DNA of 64,000 nucleotides from Lepisosteus oculatus (GCF_040954835.1 NC_090711.1:1743501-1807500), one strand, 5' to 3'. Shown: positions 22,601 to 34,480, counted from the first letter of the stretch. A program made the numbers and translations. Notes: a model not told the origin generated them from the sequence alone.

Positions 22601-25600
22601 CAGTCTCACCCTGCAGGAGCTTTGTGCGCTCGATCAGGAAACAGGTCAAATACACCAAATATGCATTTTGTTTTTGGTTCATGGCATTGAAGCAAAATAA
22701 TAATGATAATAAACTTTATTTAGTATGTCGCCTTTAAAGGTGGCTTCTCAAAGCGCTTTACAGAATGAAAACAGCAACAATAAAAAACAACAACATATAC
22801 ACAGTGAGAGGAGACAGCAGATGGTGGTACTGAATACAGTAGGAGCAGAGGGGTAAAGAACAGAACCAGTTGAGTAAAGACCCTTCTAAAGAAAAAGGTT
22901 TTGAGTCTGGGTTTGAAGGATTTTAAGCAGGGTAACAGGGTGATATCCTGACCAGTTCCACTTGGGTGTTGGAGAGGCTAGGGAGGGCTAAGGCTTAATT
23001 TCTTCCCATATGTCCTGGAAAGTAGAAATATAATTTACACTTGAGAGCTATTTTTTTGCACTTGTGTGACAAATAGATTGTTGTGGATGTAACTTCATTT
23101 TAGGCCACCCGGCTGTTTCTGCACACAGCTAGATTTTATTTACCAAATTTATTGAAACAATTTTGTTAACTGATTCATGTTGTGTTTAACGTATTATGTA
23201 TCGTGTCTTTTTGCCGGTCTGCAAGGTACGTTTCTCTCTAAAGCGAGCCAGAGGCAGATTGGAAGGGCTGGGTTTTATTGCTGTGTTTGAAAGTGGTGTG
23301 TTAGCGCCATCTACCCGTGGCACTGCGCTGCAGCACTGAGAGCTGGGCTCGCAGCTGGAGGCTGAATCTGGGCAAAGATGCAACAAGTGTCACTGGAATA
23401 GGCTGAGAGACGAGAGATGTTTTTGTGAATTCACGGCGAAGCACAAACTGGACCGCACAAGCACAAAGCACGGGAGTCCTTTTAAAAGGAAGGACAGGAG
23501 GCTCCTCCGTACACAAAGGCTTGCAACAAGCTCCGCAGCCACACTGGTGAAGCCGGCGGCCTGTCTGTCCGGAAGTGGCTGGATGAGACCCTGGGATCAA
23601 ACAGCCAGGGTGGGCTGCCAGCCTCTTCTCATTGCTGACCGTGGTCTTATGGAGGGACATGTTTAAAAAGCACTGAGAGAATTTATTTTTATAAAGAGGG
23701 TTGAATCAAAGTTCTGCCTTCTGTTCTACTCATTCTTCTCACCAGTAGTTCTTAAGTATTTATCAACCGCAACATGGTATCAGGTATTTGTGAGCATATA
23801 CAGGAAATAGCCAGGATTGAGGACTTTGTCTAAGAAGGAGGTCCTGGCCTTTTCAAAGCAGTCCGCCATTGTGGCAGCTTGTATACAGGTATACTGCCCA
23901 CACCGCTCAGGAATGAGGAAGAAAAGAACCTGAATAGAGAGAACTAGATTACAAACAGTAAATCTTATTATGTTACAAAAGTGTAGATAATAAATGACTT
24001 GGGAAAAACTCCAGCAGCTTCTGTAATCCCTGGTCTTGTCATCGTCCAGCGCCTGGTCAGTCACTGAGAGGGGCAGTGAGCTGTGGATCAAAGGGAAATA
24101 AAAATAAACTTCTTCAGGAAAGCGCCGGCCGCAGCTGTATGAATCAACAGTTTGTGCTGACTCATCCCTTCTTTGCTAAGCCCGAGTGAAAGGTTTTTCA
24201 GCACCCCCAAGATTTATAACGGTTGGCACTTAAGTACTGCCTTTAAAGTGGGTGTCGGAAATGGTTACTCTGTTCTTGTACTCGCAGCTGGTACCTTTGT
24301 GTCTTAGCCATTCATTTATGTTTTGAAAAATAAAGATGATCGTTCATAGTCAGCCGTCAGAAGACGAGGGTCTCAAAGCGCTGACGTGGTGTTGGGGTGA
24401 GCGAGGACTGAGCCCCGTTCCTGCCCGCCACTGTGTTACCACCCTGTAGCCTGACCTCGTCGGACCTCAGTAGCTGAGCAGGGCTGGGCCCGGTCAGGGA
24501 GACCTCCAAAGGAAAGGTTGGAAAACCAGGTTGCTGCTGTAAGTGGTGGCCGACCAGCAGGTGGCGATCTTCCCCCAGAACCAGAATTTCCAAACCAGTG
24601 CCCCAGAATAGTCTTTTGGAAGAGAGGTTAAACCGTGATCCTAACTACTCGGGTGTTGGAAGATTTCCCTCGCACTCTTGGTAAGAGTAAAGGTGTTATT
24701 TCCAGCATTCTGGCTAAATTTCAGTCCGGTTTTGGATAAACTGGCTTGCTAAAATTTACCTTTTGGTTCAGTTGGTGAAGCAGTTTCTCTTTCCTTGGCC
24801 TCATCTGCTGTTTAATGGGGCTTCCGGCTCAGGAGAGTGGATGAAATGTGGCCCCTCTTATGTGTGCAGCACCTGATGATCCTTTAGGGTGAACAAAACA
24901 TATAAAAGTACAAGAGTGAGAACTACAAACAGAACTGCTTCTGCTGTTGCTACTGTTGTTCAGCCAATTGAAAGCTTTTGTCATAGGTATTCGCTCAGAC
25001 ACGGGCATACAGATCTCCCAGTTGCCCAATGGTCAGCCAACATCAACAACTGCCAGACAAGCACCTTGTCTGTCTCTGGTGGTTTTGAAGGGTTGAGGAG
25101 ATAACAGATCAAGGTGTGTGCGCATCACGATGCATTGCAACCAGGAACCCATGTATCAGATTTCTCGCTGCTAGTTTTTCAGGTCCGTGTCCCAGTTTGT
25201 GAGAACAGGCTTACCATGAGGCTATGGAAATTATGCATTTCACTTCTTTATGATTTACAGTGTTTACAAAGCGCACACTTTCATGCAAAGCCCAAAAAAA
25301 GAAAACAAGGTCATGTTAGTCATTTCAGGCTTGGCTGTGTGTTTTGTTTTTATATTAAAAAAAAGCTGAAAAATCCATTTCGTAATAAAAACCAGACTCC
25401 AGCTGTGAGCGGGGGGCCATGTGTTGTGTAGTGAAAGGAGGATGAGGTATTGAAGACAGGCTGCAGAACTGCTGTGTTCCTCCTGACAGTAGTACGACGG
25501 TTAACATACCACAGAGAGCATTCTCTGCTCGCGCAAGAATGCCTTTCCTTACATAGCAAGCAGCTCTTTTTGATCCAGCCTGCCTAATTCTGTCCTGGGA

Positions 25601-28600
25601 ATCCTGAGGGGAGACCTGCCTGTTGAGACGGGAGGCCCAGGCAGCAAGTGTCCCTAGCTCCCCTGTGATCTGAGCGCGTGCGCGTTCCCCTAGCGCTGCC
25701 TGTCAGGGTCTGTGGCATAGGGGGCGACAAAACGGAGAGGGTGGCACTGCGCGTGCTTTGTGTACAACTAGGAAGTTCGCATTTGTACGAGCAGTATGTG
25801 CACAGTGAAGGTTATTTTTATCTCTCCGAGCCTTCTTCGCCTCCCCGTGTCAGTTTTCATCTCTGTAACGCGAGAGAGAGAGAGGGAAAGGCCGCCTGCG
25901 GAGCACAGGGCCGGTCCCCCCAGCGTGCGCGAAGGAGGCGAGCTCCCGACGAGCTGCGGCCCGCTGTCGCCCCCCACTCTCCCCGCGTCGGCGGAGGCGT
26001 GGAGCCCGCTCTTCCCCGGGAGCCTCTGCCTGGCCGGCGCAGGGTGTTCCTCCCTGGCACGCCGGGGGGAAACTGACACAGCCTCCGCGAAATCTGCTGT
26101 TTCTGCGGGAAAAATGAATCAAGCTTGATTAACGAGGCAGCCAAAAGCGATGCTAGTGCTGGAAGAATCTGGGCTCAGATTTAAAGAAACCAGTCAGTTC
26201 CTGGTAAGGCTGTCGCTGTGCTTGGCAGTGGCTCTTCATTTCATCACTTCAGAATCACTTTCCATCCTTCTGCCATCTTTCCGCTTTTCTCTCTCTTTTT
26301 TTTTTTTTCCACCCTGCAACCCAGAGGACAGGCCGGCCTCTGTGTGTAGCGCTGATCCCACGGAGCTCGGAGAGAGGAAGCCGGGATGGCCGGTCTGTTC
26401 TGCTGGAGTCTCCCCCGCATGGGTGGGATTAATGGAATTGTGCAAGTGCGTCGCCCACCTTGTCTTGCACGTCCAAGTGCTGAACTGGGAGAGAGTCCCA
26501 GTCCCAGTCCTAGTCCTGTCGAACAGGAGAGGCCTCCTGTCTCCGGCCCCTGCTGCATGGCTTCTCCCGTCTTCATGCACGATGAGTTGACCCAGCTGCA
26601 GCAGCTGGGGGAATGAAGAGATCTTTGCATTTGTATGCTGTTGAGACCTGGTGCCTGTCGTCATCAACAACAACAATAGTTTGAAGTAGGTAGGAGATGC
26701 ACTGTGCTAAAGCAAACAAACCAGCAGGGATGAGATTAAAGCTCTGGAGCAACCAGCCACAACCACCCCCCTCACACACAACAGGGGATGGTGCAGAGGG
26801 GGATAAGGAGAAGGAACATTATCTCCCCCTGCCTTGCGCAGTGCGCTGTGTACCATACCTTACAGCGTGTTGGAAGCCCCAATAGACACTCGCTCCGTTT
26901 TCAGAGAAGAACCAGACTCCCGGTACATTCCTGAAATAACAGAAGGTCTTTCATGAGATGCCAGTCTCGTAATTCCGTAATTCATCTGAGCACGCTTTTG
27001 AAAAGGTTGGAAGGTTTTTCTAGCTCGTCGGGGGCCAGATGGTTGTGGTGCAGCTCGTGGGTGTGCGCGGAGAGCCAGCGGGGTGGCAGCAGGGGGAGTC
27101 TGGGGAGACCACACAGGTCTTGCTGCAATCCCTGCCTGGCTGTGTCCCATTGTTGCAAATTAGAGGCTGTGCTCTCTGCAGCCCTGGTTCCCTGGCAGGT
27201 TCCTCTGATGGCTTCCATGTTTCTGTCAACACTTAATAAGCCCAAAGGTTCCTTAGGGGAGCTCTAGTGTTCCTGAGTTCGGCTGAGAGAATTTTTTTTT
27301 TCTGTTTGGGTTTTGCCAAAAACGGTCTCATCGGATCGTGTTCTCTTCCAGGGTTTCATACAACCACAGTGATTGTCAGTCTGTTAGATTAGAGCTGCAA
27401 AGGAACAAGTAATAGGTTTATTCCATGCTGAAAAAAAGAAGAAAGAGAACACAACGTTTCACCTGAAGAAGGCTCCACGGCCGAAACGTTGTGTTCTCTT
27501 TCTTCTTTTTTTCAGCATGGAATAAACCTATTACTTGTTCCTCTGCAGCCTACGCATGCTGACGCAGCTACCCACCCGTTAGATTAGAGGTCCAGCATCA
27601 CAAATCATTAGAAGGTACATGCTAGCTTTAAAAAGTTTAATACTTTCCATCCTGCATCTCCAAAATGATAGTTTTCAAATCGGAATTAAGTGTGCTTCTT
27701 CCGCAAGGCCGCGGCGAAACACGGAATGTAACTTCCTGTTACCTGCCTGCTCCGCACTGGGAGCATCCTGAGTCACCAGGAGGGTGGAGATCTCATCTGG
27801 TCTTGCTACAGGAAGGGCGCACTCCCTCAGTCCAGCGCCTCTGGGGGGCAGAGATCTTGACACGGGACACTGCTCTCTGAATTGTTTTCCATGCTTAGAA
27901 TCATCGAGGCTCGAGGTGTCGTGGATTCCTCTCATGGGTTTATTTGAGTGGAACTGAGGCTGCCTTGCCCATGCATATTTTCAAGCATTTTCATGCAACT
28001 GAGACTGCCTTGATGGGGACTATTTTTAAGTCTCGCGGAGAGGCAGGCCCTTTTAGAAGCCATCAGTTCAAGTTAGCGTCAGAAAACATGAGGGCTTTGT
28101 CTTTTTATTTCGTAATACAGTTGTGGGGGGTGAAATGCTGCTCTAAAAGTGCACTACATTAATTTTTGAGAATGCAGCACTTAACATGTTCCTCTCCAAG
28201 GGAATCTTGCAAGGTGAAAATGTGCATTTTACAGTCGTATACAGGAAAATCTGGGCTGTCCGGTGGAGGTCCGGGAAACACAAATCGAGAGCCCTGCCCC
28301 ACCTCCACTGTGACCTCTGACCTCAGGCGGGGCAGAACGGCACTGAGAGTGCTGACGCGGGGAAACCTTAACTGCTGAAATTGTTTACTTCGTTATCGAA
28401 AGCAGGGGGAGAAAAAAATCATCTTTGAAATGTGCAATTGATTTAGGAGTCTTAAACCTGGCATTCACTTAATTGCGTTGCTATTTTAAAGCCAGCCCAG
28501 CTGAAAGCTTTGGAAAATATTATAGCGAAAAGAGAAAAAAAATCTTCCAAGAACTGGTGTAATTCGGGGCTGTATTTTTACACTCTGGGCATGGACAATT

Positions 28601-31600
28601 ACACACAGGCTAGTTTTTAGTACCGTCTTTAAAGCGACAGAGCAGAATGCTTTTTCACAAACTTGGATCCGAGCTAAATATCTGTAGTTCCATAAATACT
28701 GCATCTCCAAGCAAGTCTGACACTTTGCGCTCCTCTCTGTCGTAATTGGATCCACATGTGAGGCAGGCTGTACCCCAGGCAGTCCCACACTACTTCCACC
28801 AGAGTGCTTGAAAGGTGAAATTTATTACAGGGAAAGAAACGGTAATTGGCATTCTGACCAGAAACAGTGAGCTCCTTGTGGCTTTTAATAGAATTTCTTT
28901 TTCTTAGCTGTGTCCTGCTGCAGCGTTTTGGTTTCAGTTGTTCCCTAATAAAACATCACACCAATCATCACAGTTGAATGCGGTTTTGTGTATTTATTTA
29001 TTTTGGAAGGGGTAGTCGGAGTTGCTCATCAAAAAAGATTCTCCTTGCTTTAAAAATTACTCTTTTTTTTTTTAGCAGATTTGTTTCTGGGCAATCTTTT
29101 TAACTCTTTTTTAAACTAGAGCAATACTTACGGTTTTTATCTGAAAGCATCTGTAATTTAATAAAATGCCCAGTTCACAGCTATAAGAATTCAAGCTGTC
29201 AATGTTGTAAATCTTCTATTAATCTATTATTTTTTTTTATTGGTGCTTTAGTAATATTCTGTAGCCTAGATTTTTAAGAAGCTGTACATTATAAAGTAGT
29301 TTTAAAATGCTGATTTCTTTAGGCTTTTGTAGTATTCACTTTTAATATCCCTCCTGTGATATTTTATCAGTGCTTAATAATGCATTAACCAAGTATTAAT
29401 TTACAGCTCCTTCACCTGAAGTGCTGCCTGGTCCCCTGGCTTATTTCAGGAGAGCCTTCAAGAGAAATGTTATTGCCTCAACTCTCCTCCTTGTGTATCC
29501 TCTGTCTGCTGCTACCTTCACTTTCGGTGCCGGGACTGAGGCTGCAGGAGTCTTATGCACTCAGGAAGAGGCTCCGTCTGGATTCGTTGCTGAATGCAGC
29601 TCAGATGTGCTGAAGGGGGTTGATGCTCATATGTTGGACAGGCGTCTTATTTTTCTTACTGACGGTTTAACACATCCTCTGTCCTTGGCGTCCGGGAGGT
29701 TGTTTTTGTTGGCCCACCTTGCTCATCTGGTTGTCAGCAGCCTGATGGCTGCAGAGCCCCATTGAGACTGGGCCTCACATGCCCTGCTGTGCCTCCGCAT
29801 CCCCAGCACAACTGGGCCGCTTCAGAAATCCCTGGATGCCCCCATGGTCTTAAGCCTCCTTTGCTGAATCTGAAATAAAGGTCTGGGCTGAGTTTCCGAT
29901 GCCTTTTTAGAATGTTGAAGTTTTCCGCGAGATGCGAGGGGAGCTTCCTTGAGCTGTCCGGCACGTGGCGTGACGTCTGGTGTCCGCACCCCTCTTCCTC
30001 ATGGGCGCCGCCCTCTGGCCGCCTCCCGGCGCCGCGGTGTACCGCGTTGCTAATGTCGGCCCTCTCTCTCTTTGTTCCCCCCAGTTCAGAGCCTTGGCGC
30101 CAATGTACTACCGGGGCTCTGCGGCGGCCATCATCGTCTATGACATCACTAAAGAGGTAACGCTTTCGAAGTTCCCCTCAGTCCCAGGTCTTTTTTTTCC
30201 ACGTGTCACGCGTCATGTCATGCACACCTGCAAGTTTTTTATGGCCTTTTTTTCCCCCATTGCCGTCTCTTCGTTTACCCCTGGCCTACCCACCCACTTC
30301 TTCTGCAGCACTGGGCAGAAGGCAAAACAAGGCTCTTTCTGTGTGATTGTTTTTTCGAACACTGAAGCGTGAGATCCCTTAATGTAGTGAAATTCCGCAC
30401 GACCGTCTTGCGTGACGTGCAGGGCCGAGCTTTGTGCGGGCCCGCGTGCCAGCCGGCTGCAGACCCGGCGCTGGGGCGGTGTCCAGCGTCCCTCCCGTGT
30501 GGTGCGAGCGCGCTCTCCGTGGGCGGGGCCGGGTGACCAGACGGCCTCTTCTGTGCCGCAGGAGTCCTTCCAGACGCTGAAGAACTGGGTGAAGGAGCTC
30601 CGGCAGCACGGCCCCCCGAACATCGTGGTGGCCATCGCGGGGAACAAGTGCGACCTCACCGACGCCAGGTAAGGAACCCCCCTCCGTTTCTCTTTCAGGC
30701 TCTTCCTCTCCGCCCCCGAACCACAGCTCCTGACCCCAGCTGGGTTCAGGCGAATACCAAGCACCTTGGGGTATTTCCGGGTCCACTGCTTACTCATTTG
30801 TCTAAATATACTGCTGTTGTCAGGTGCTCAGAAAGTTATTTAGGGTACTTTCTGGCCTCATCCATAGAATAAGCCACAGCTCCTTAAATGCCCTTAATAA
30901 ATTCTGCTTGCTAGGGGCTTCCTTCTAACAGTGGGCTGCAAGCTGGCATATAGTTATTCTCTGATCCCGCTTGGGTGGGGCTGACCTGCTTGAGCCCCAG
31001 GCTGGGCTCCAGCTGGGTCCCTGGCCAGTCCCTCCTCTTCTGGGGTCTCAGTCTGACCTCCTCGTCCCCGGTGTGCCCTCCCATCTCTTCTACTGTCTCC
31101 GAGCTGTTCCGCAGCATCGGGGGTCTGGAGACCCGTGGGTGCCGCGCCTCACCGTGCGTTACCGGGCGCTCAGGGGAGAATAAAGCACTGGGGCTACACT
31201 GTCCCTTTGTGGGCTCCGGAAACAAAAGTGAGGAGTTTGCCGGTTTGCCTTTTCTGTTTCTGATGCATATATTACGCAGAGGTCAGATAGATCAGTAGTT
31301 AGGCTTTTGCGCAGAGTTATTATTGATGAGGTTTAGAATTTCCTTCCTTTTTTTTTCCCCTTTACACCCGCAGCGTGTTGACTGTCGCCGATCGCCCGCC
31401 GTCTCCCTTTGTTCTGCCCTACTCGCCTGTCAGGGTTGCCTTTCTCACAGGCCTGTTTTGGGGGGGCGGGGGGCACGTGGGGCGTAGCGGCTGCCCCCCT
31501 GGGGCGGGCGGGGTCTGCCGTCCACTTGGCTTCGTCAGGCGCTCCAGCTGGGAGCTCGGAGAGGGCGGGAGCAGGCGGGCCCCGGGTTCCGGACGGGGGC

Positions 31601-32840
31601 AGGGGGGCAGGGGTGGGGTGTGGGCAGAGGAGTGGCGGGAAACCGCGGGCCGGTCTTGTCTCTCTCTCTCTGCATCTGTTGTCTTTCACTCTCTCTTCTC
31701 AGAGAAGTCCCAGAAAAGGAAGCCAAGGACTACGCTGACTCCATTCATGCCATCTTTGTGGAAACCAGTGCCAAAAACGCCATTAACATTAACGAGCTCT
31801 TTATAGAGATAAGTAAGTACTGCCTAGGGGGATTAAAACCCATTTTGTTCTCGCCAACCCTGCAAACAAAATCATACTGAAGATGAGGCTCTAGATACTC
31901 GTTTTTATTTATTTATTTCATAATTAATCCCTCTGAGGCCAGCAGCGCCGCAGCTGTGCTAGTGAGATTACACTCCCTGTGCTGTGCGCTGGCAGGCTGT
32001 CAGAGGCAAGCCTACACCCACCCACCCTGTATACGTTACACTGCGAGCTGAGGAACAGATCTGTTACCCTGCTAACGGGCTGCCAGCTGGAGCATCTAGT
32101 TACCCTCACGCTGTTTTTGAAGTGAAACGAAGTGCCTCGTTATCCCAAGAGCTCCCTCTCCTCAGCCTTCGGGGTGCTTGCTTTGACCCAGTACGCTGTG
32201 CCTGTCTTGTGTCATTGCACCCTTGGACTGTCCCTGCCCAGTCTGCCCCCAGTGATTAGTGGGATTCTTCTAATGAATGCTCGCTCTTAGCATTTGGTGC
32301 ACGGCTACGCTCAGCGTGAATCTTCTTCTGATCCACTTTGTTGAGATTTTTGAATCACCAGGCGTGCTCGGTGTCAAGGGGCTTGGCCAAGCCGTGTGCT
32401 ACCTGTCCAGTGTCCTCACCATCCTCCCAGGACCAGCTGGGATGTGCTTCAGAAAGGCCTTGGAGCATCCCTAGGGTGGCGGGGAGCCGGGTGATTCCAG
32501 TGTAGTAGTGCGGAAGGAGAATTCGGGGGAGTGGGGGAGCTTGTATTTCATCTTTCCCCTGTTTGGATGGTTGGGTTCCGGTCTAGAAAAACACAGGCAG
32601 TAAAGACGCTTTTATAGGACAGCAGCCTACTCACCGCTGAAAGGCTTCAGGGAGTCTGCTCTCAGGTTTGGCTTCTTATGTGCTAGTACTTGTTAATGCC
32701 ACTGCCTGTTTGATAATTATCCTTTCTTCCGATCCTCTTCAGGTCAGAGGATCCCTGTGACCGATCCCAGCATGGGGGCAGCCGGGAAAGGCTTTAAACT
32801 TCGGAGGCAGGCGTCGGAGTCTCGCCGCAGTTGCTGCTGA
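19633..32840 (+). CDS. rab22a: Ras-related GTPase Rab-22A, complete
   Basis: Seven coding exons: 19633-19668, 22037-22116, 22361-22442, 30085-30156, 30562-30668, 31703-31812, 32743-32840. Total 585 bp, 194 aa, the same length as human RAB22A, with all introns GT-AG and phases consistent. Visible motifs are P-loop GDTGVGKSS (12-20), switch I around NPTIGASF, WDTAGQER with the catalytic Gln at 64, NKCD (118-121), ETSAK (146-150), and a C-terminal CC for double geranylgeranylation. RAB22A rather than RAB31 is indicated by MALRELKVCLLG, WRFVEDSFDPNINP, the QYQNELHK stretch and the GKGFKLRRQ tail. RAB22A acts on early and recycling endosomes. Intron 3 (7.6 kb) is the largest. The gene starts divergently from PPP4R1L, and three or more repeats of the hammerhead-like family lie in its introns. 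Confidence 0.96.
19986..20113 (+). mobile_element. Hammerhead-like/Penelope-type repeat, copy B, short form with 9-bp TSD
   Basis: ACGTCTTGA occurs at 19977-19985 and again at 20114-20122, exactly bounding a 128-bp insert. The insert contains the core (CTAAAGA at 19999, a G-to-A change; GGC...GCC; GAAAC from 20019), then GTTGTGTC, a C/T-rich run, 'ctgggaataaacc', and the tail 'cgcacactgacgcagctccc'. The left inverted arm seen in copies A, D and E is absent. It lies in RAB22A intron 1, sense strand. Confidence 0.75.
21009..21101 (+). mobile_element. Hammerhead-like/Penelope-type repeat, copy C (3' half only)
   Basis: It begins in a decayed 'gaaatccgttgtctcg' (compare GAAACGTTGTGTCG), followed by a pyrimidine run, 'ttcagcacgaagtaaacc', and the tail 'aagctgatgcagctcccc'. 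It is truncated before the CTGAAGA part and lies in RAB22A intron 1, sense strand. Confidence 0.6.
21820..22010 (+). mobile_element. Hammerhead-like/Penelope-type repeat, copy D (foldback), abutting RAB22A exon 2
   Basis: A left arm ('gggagctgcgtcggcatgct', then 'gaaggtaagttccccgctgg') is inverted relative to the right arm ('tcagcggggaatttaccttc', 'ctgctgacag'). Between them is a decayed core ending in AAAACGTTGCG. The insertion ends 26 bp before the first base of RAB22A exon 2 (22037), so the exon's upstream splice region lies partly in or next to the element. Confidence 0.65.
22695..22990 (+). repeat. Dispersed repeat ('aaactttatttagtatgtcgcc...aaagcgctttaca' type)
   Basis: It starts with an (ATA/AAT)-rich stretch, then 'aataaactttatttagtatg' and 'ctcaaagcgctttacagaat'. 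This is a signature familiar from abundant fish dispersed elements. It lies in RAB22A intron 3. The class is uncertain. Confidence 0.5.
24357..24745 (+). mobile_element. 5S-rRNA-derived SINE (SINE3 type)
   Basis: From about 24436 to 24546 the sequence follows 5S rRNA in order: accaccctg, then a gacctcgtcggacctcag segment (5S: GATCTCGTCTGATCTCG), agctgagcagggctgggccc (5S: AGCTAAGCAGGGTCGGGCC), ggtcaggg, and accaggttgctgctgtaag (5S: ACCAGGTGCTGTAAG). A non-5S tail continues to about 24740 ('gtgttggaagatttccctcg', 'cattctggctaaatttcag'). A body plus unrelated tail marks a SINE, not a 5S gene. It lies in RAB22A intron 3. Confidence 0.75.
25860..26095. promoter_or_regulatory. CpG-rich patch inside RAB22A intron 3
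   Basis: An isolated GC- and CpG-dense segment (for example 'cagcgtgcgcgaaggaggcg', 'ccccgcgtcggcggaggcgt') lies in otherwise AT-rich intron, followed at 26117-26130 by the perfect palindrome AATCAAGCTTGATT. It could be an alternative promoter or enhancer. No exon with recognisable protein homology is attached. Confidence 0.3.
27395..27577 (+). mobile_element. Hammerhead-like/Penelope-type repeat, copy E: 66-bp foldback with exact 12-bp TSD
   Basis: GTTAGATTAGAG at 27383-27394 is repeated exactly at 27578-27589. The 183-bp insert has a 66-bp left arm (27395-27460) that is the reverse complement of 27483-27548 at 65 of 66 positions. The 22-nt centre holds CTGAAGA (27463-27469) and GGC...GGCC leading into GAAAC (27483-). 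A 29-bp unpaired tail 'cctacgcatgctgacgcagc'... follows. The duplication implies insertion as a unit. The near-identity of the arms suggests a recent event. It lies in RAB22A intron 3, sense strand. Confidence 0.9.
28380..28800. other. Candidate conserved non-coding segment in RAB22A intron 3
   Basis: The segment has no repeat signature and little coding potential. It is rich in motifs typical of developmental enhancers (gcaattgattta, cttaattgcgttg, gtaattggatcc). This is an impression from composition; conservation cannot be tested here. Confidence 0.2.
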
Positions 32841-34354
32841 TACAGTGAGGGGCCCTGGGATTCGCCCCCCTGGGGGGAGGGGAGGGGCGGGGAGAGTGTG
32901 TCCGCAGGGCGTGTCCATTGAGAGGTTCCACACTACGCACAGACGAGCCGAGCCTCAGCCAAGCGAGCCCAGGAGGTGAAGAGCACAGAGGGACACAGGA
33001 ACTCCTGTGCGTTTCTGTTTCACTGTAGTCCTGCAGCAGGGAGCCCTTACCTGTTGCTGTCCCACCTACCACTTCACATCTGGAGCCACGAGCAGGATAT
33101 GACAAACAGCAGCCTTCACCCCTGTCTGCCCCCGAGATCTGTCCAGAGTGCTCGCGTGTTCCTGCCCGCACTGGGCCTTCCAGAGACCGAGGAAGCAATG
33201 AGGCCTTCCTGGCCCGTAAAACCGCAAATCTCGTTTTATTGTGCTTATAGAGTTTAAAAAATGGAACTCTAATGTGGACTTTTTTTTCTTCTGCTGTTAC
33301 CATTCAGCTCAGAGAAACTGAAGTCTTGGCAGCAGGAGATGGTCTGGTTTTCGAAGCACTTTTCCTCCATGAGCTGTGCTGCTTTCTTCTGCTGGCTTAA
33401 TTTGAAGAACGCAAGATGACTGTGGATTATTGAACTGTGCCAAAACTCCCTTCCCCTTTTAATTTTCCACCTGTAAATCTTCTGGGTTTCTTTTCCACAA
33501 GAAGCTGTAATTAGGCCTGCATGAATTGCTCCTGCATGCAAGTGTCACGGTATGGCAAAGTACTTTTGGGGAAAAGAGACTAATTTAATGGCTAATTAAA
33601 AAAATCCTCTGACTGACCCGCCCACCTCCCGCCCTCAGAAGCGTGCCGTGCTCTGCAAGGGTGCAGGCAGGAAGCTGGGAGTGGGGGCGTGGCAGTGTAG
33701 CAGCTGAGTGCCCTCATGGTGTAGCAGGCGGCTGACGTGATGTCACTGGGGGCGTGGCTTGCATCACCCGTGGTTACAGCAGAAGAACTTCCCTGGAAAT
33801 ACTGGTTGAGCCATGAGGCAGGGGGTGGACTTCAGCACTGAATTGTGAAGGACTGGAAGATGGAATTCCCACTGAGAAGGGAATTAGTTTATAATTGTGT
33901 ACTGTCAAGGGGAGCCGGGGTGGGGCGGGGAAAAGTTCAAACATGGAAAGGCCGGGGTGTGACCGGATCGTCTGTTTCTTTTGTGTTTTGGTGTGGCCGT
34001 CCAATATTCCCTCTTGTTGTCAGCTTGGTGGCCCGATGGCTCGTGGGCAGGCCGGGTCTCTCCATGTGTTCGGGACAAGAGAGATTTTTTTTAAAAATGG
34101 GAACGGCTAATAAGACTTAACCTCTGTATTTACAACTCCTGTCTGCTGGTCTCCCTGCCCCCAGGACCCGCCTCTTCATGAGGCTCTGCTGGATTAAGTG
34201 ACCGGATTGGGAACAGGCCAATAGGAAGGGCTCACTGCTCCCACCAGTCGGCCTGTCTCTCTCACGCTGTTCCCTGCTCACAATCATGCTCACTCGTGCT
34301 CACTGGGCCACTGGCCTGCCAGGCATGGCGTGTCTCACTGGACTCGATTGCTTT

Positions 34355-34480
34355 CGCCACAGAGTTTATCTCTGAACCTTCACTGAACCAATTTCAACAT
34401 AATTAGCTAGAAGTACCCAAACGAGCTGGGTGTAGACGAGCTGAATGGCCTGCTCTCACTTGCGACCTTTCTGAGCTCCA
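34355..34480 (+). repeat. LINE (CR1/L2-type) 3' tail fragment
   Basis: The segment 'gacgagctgaatggcctgct' + 'ctcacttgcgacctttctga' matches the usual 3' end of fish CR1/L2-like elements ('gggctgaatggcctcctctcgtttgtaa'). It is short and decayed. Confidence 0.5.

Noticed and set aside
24436-24546. Functional 5S rRNA gene
   Set aside because: Many substitutions, an altered internal control region and a fused non-5S tail point to a SINE.
25857-26144. Several GC-rich open frames in RAB22A intron 3 as a gene
   Set aside because: Frames overlap on both strands, none shows protein-family motifs, and they coincide with a CpG-rich patch.
19633-32840. Naming the GTPase RAB31
   Set aside because: RAB31 starts with an extra Met-Ala-Ile type N-terminus and differs at WRFVEDSFDPN, QYQNELHK and the C-terminal tail, all of which match RAB22A here.
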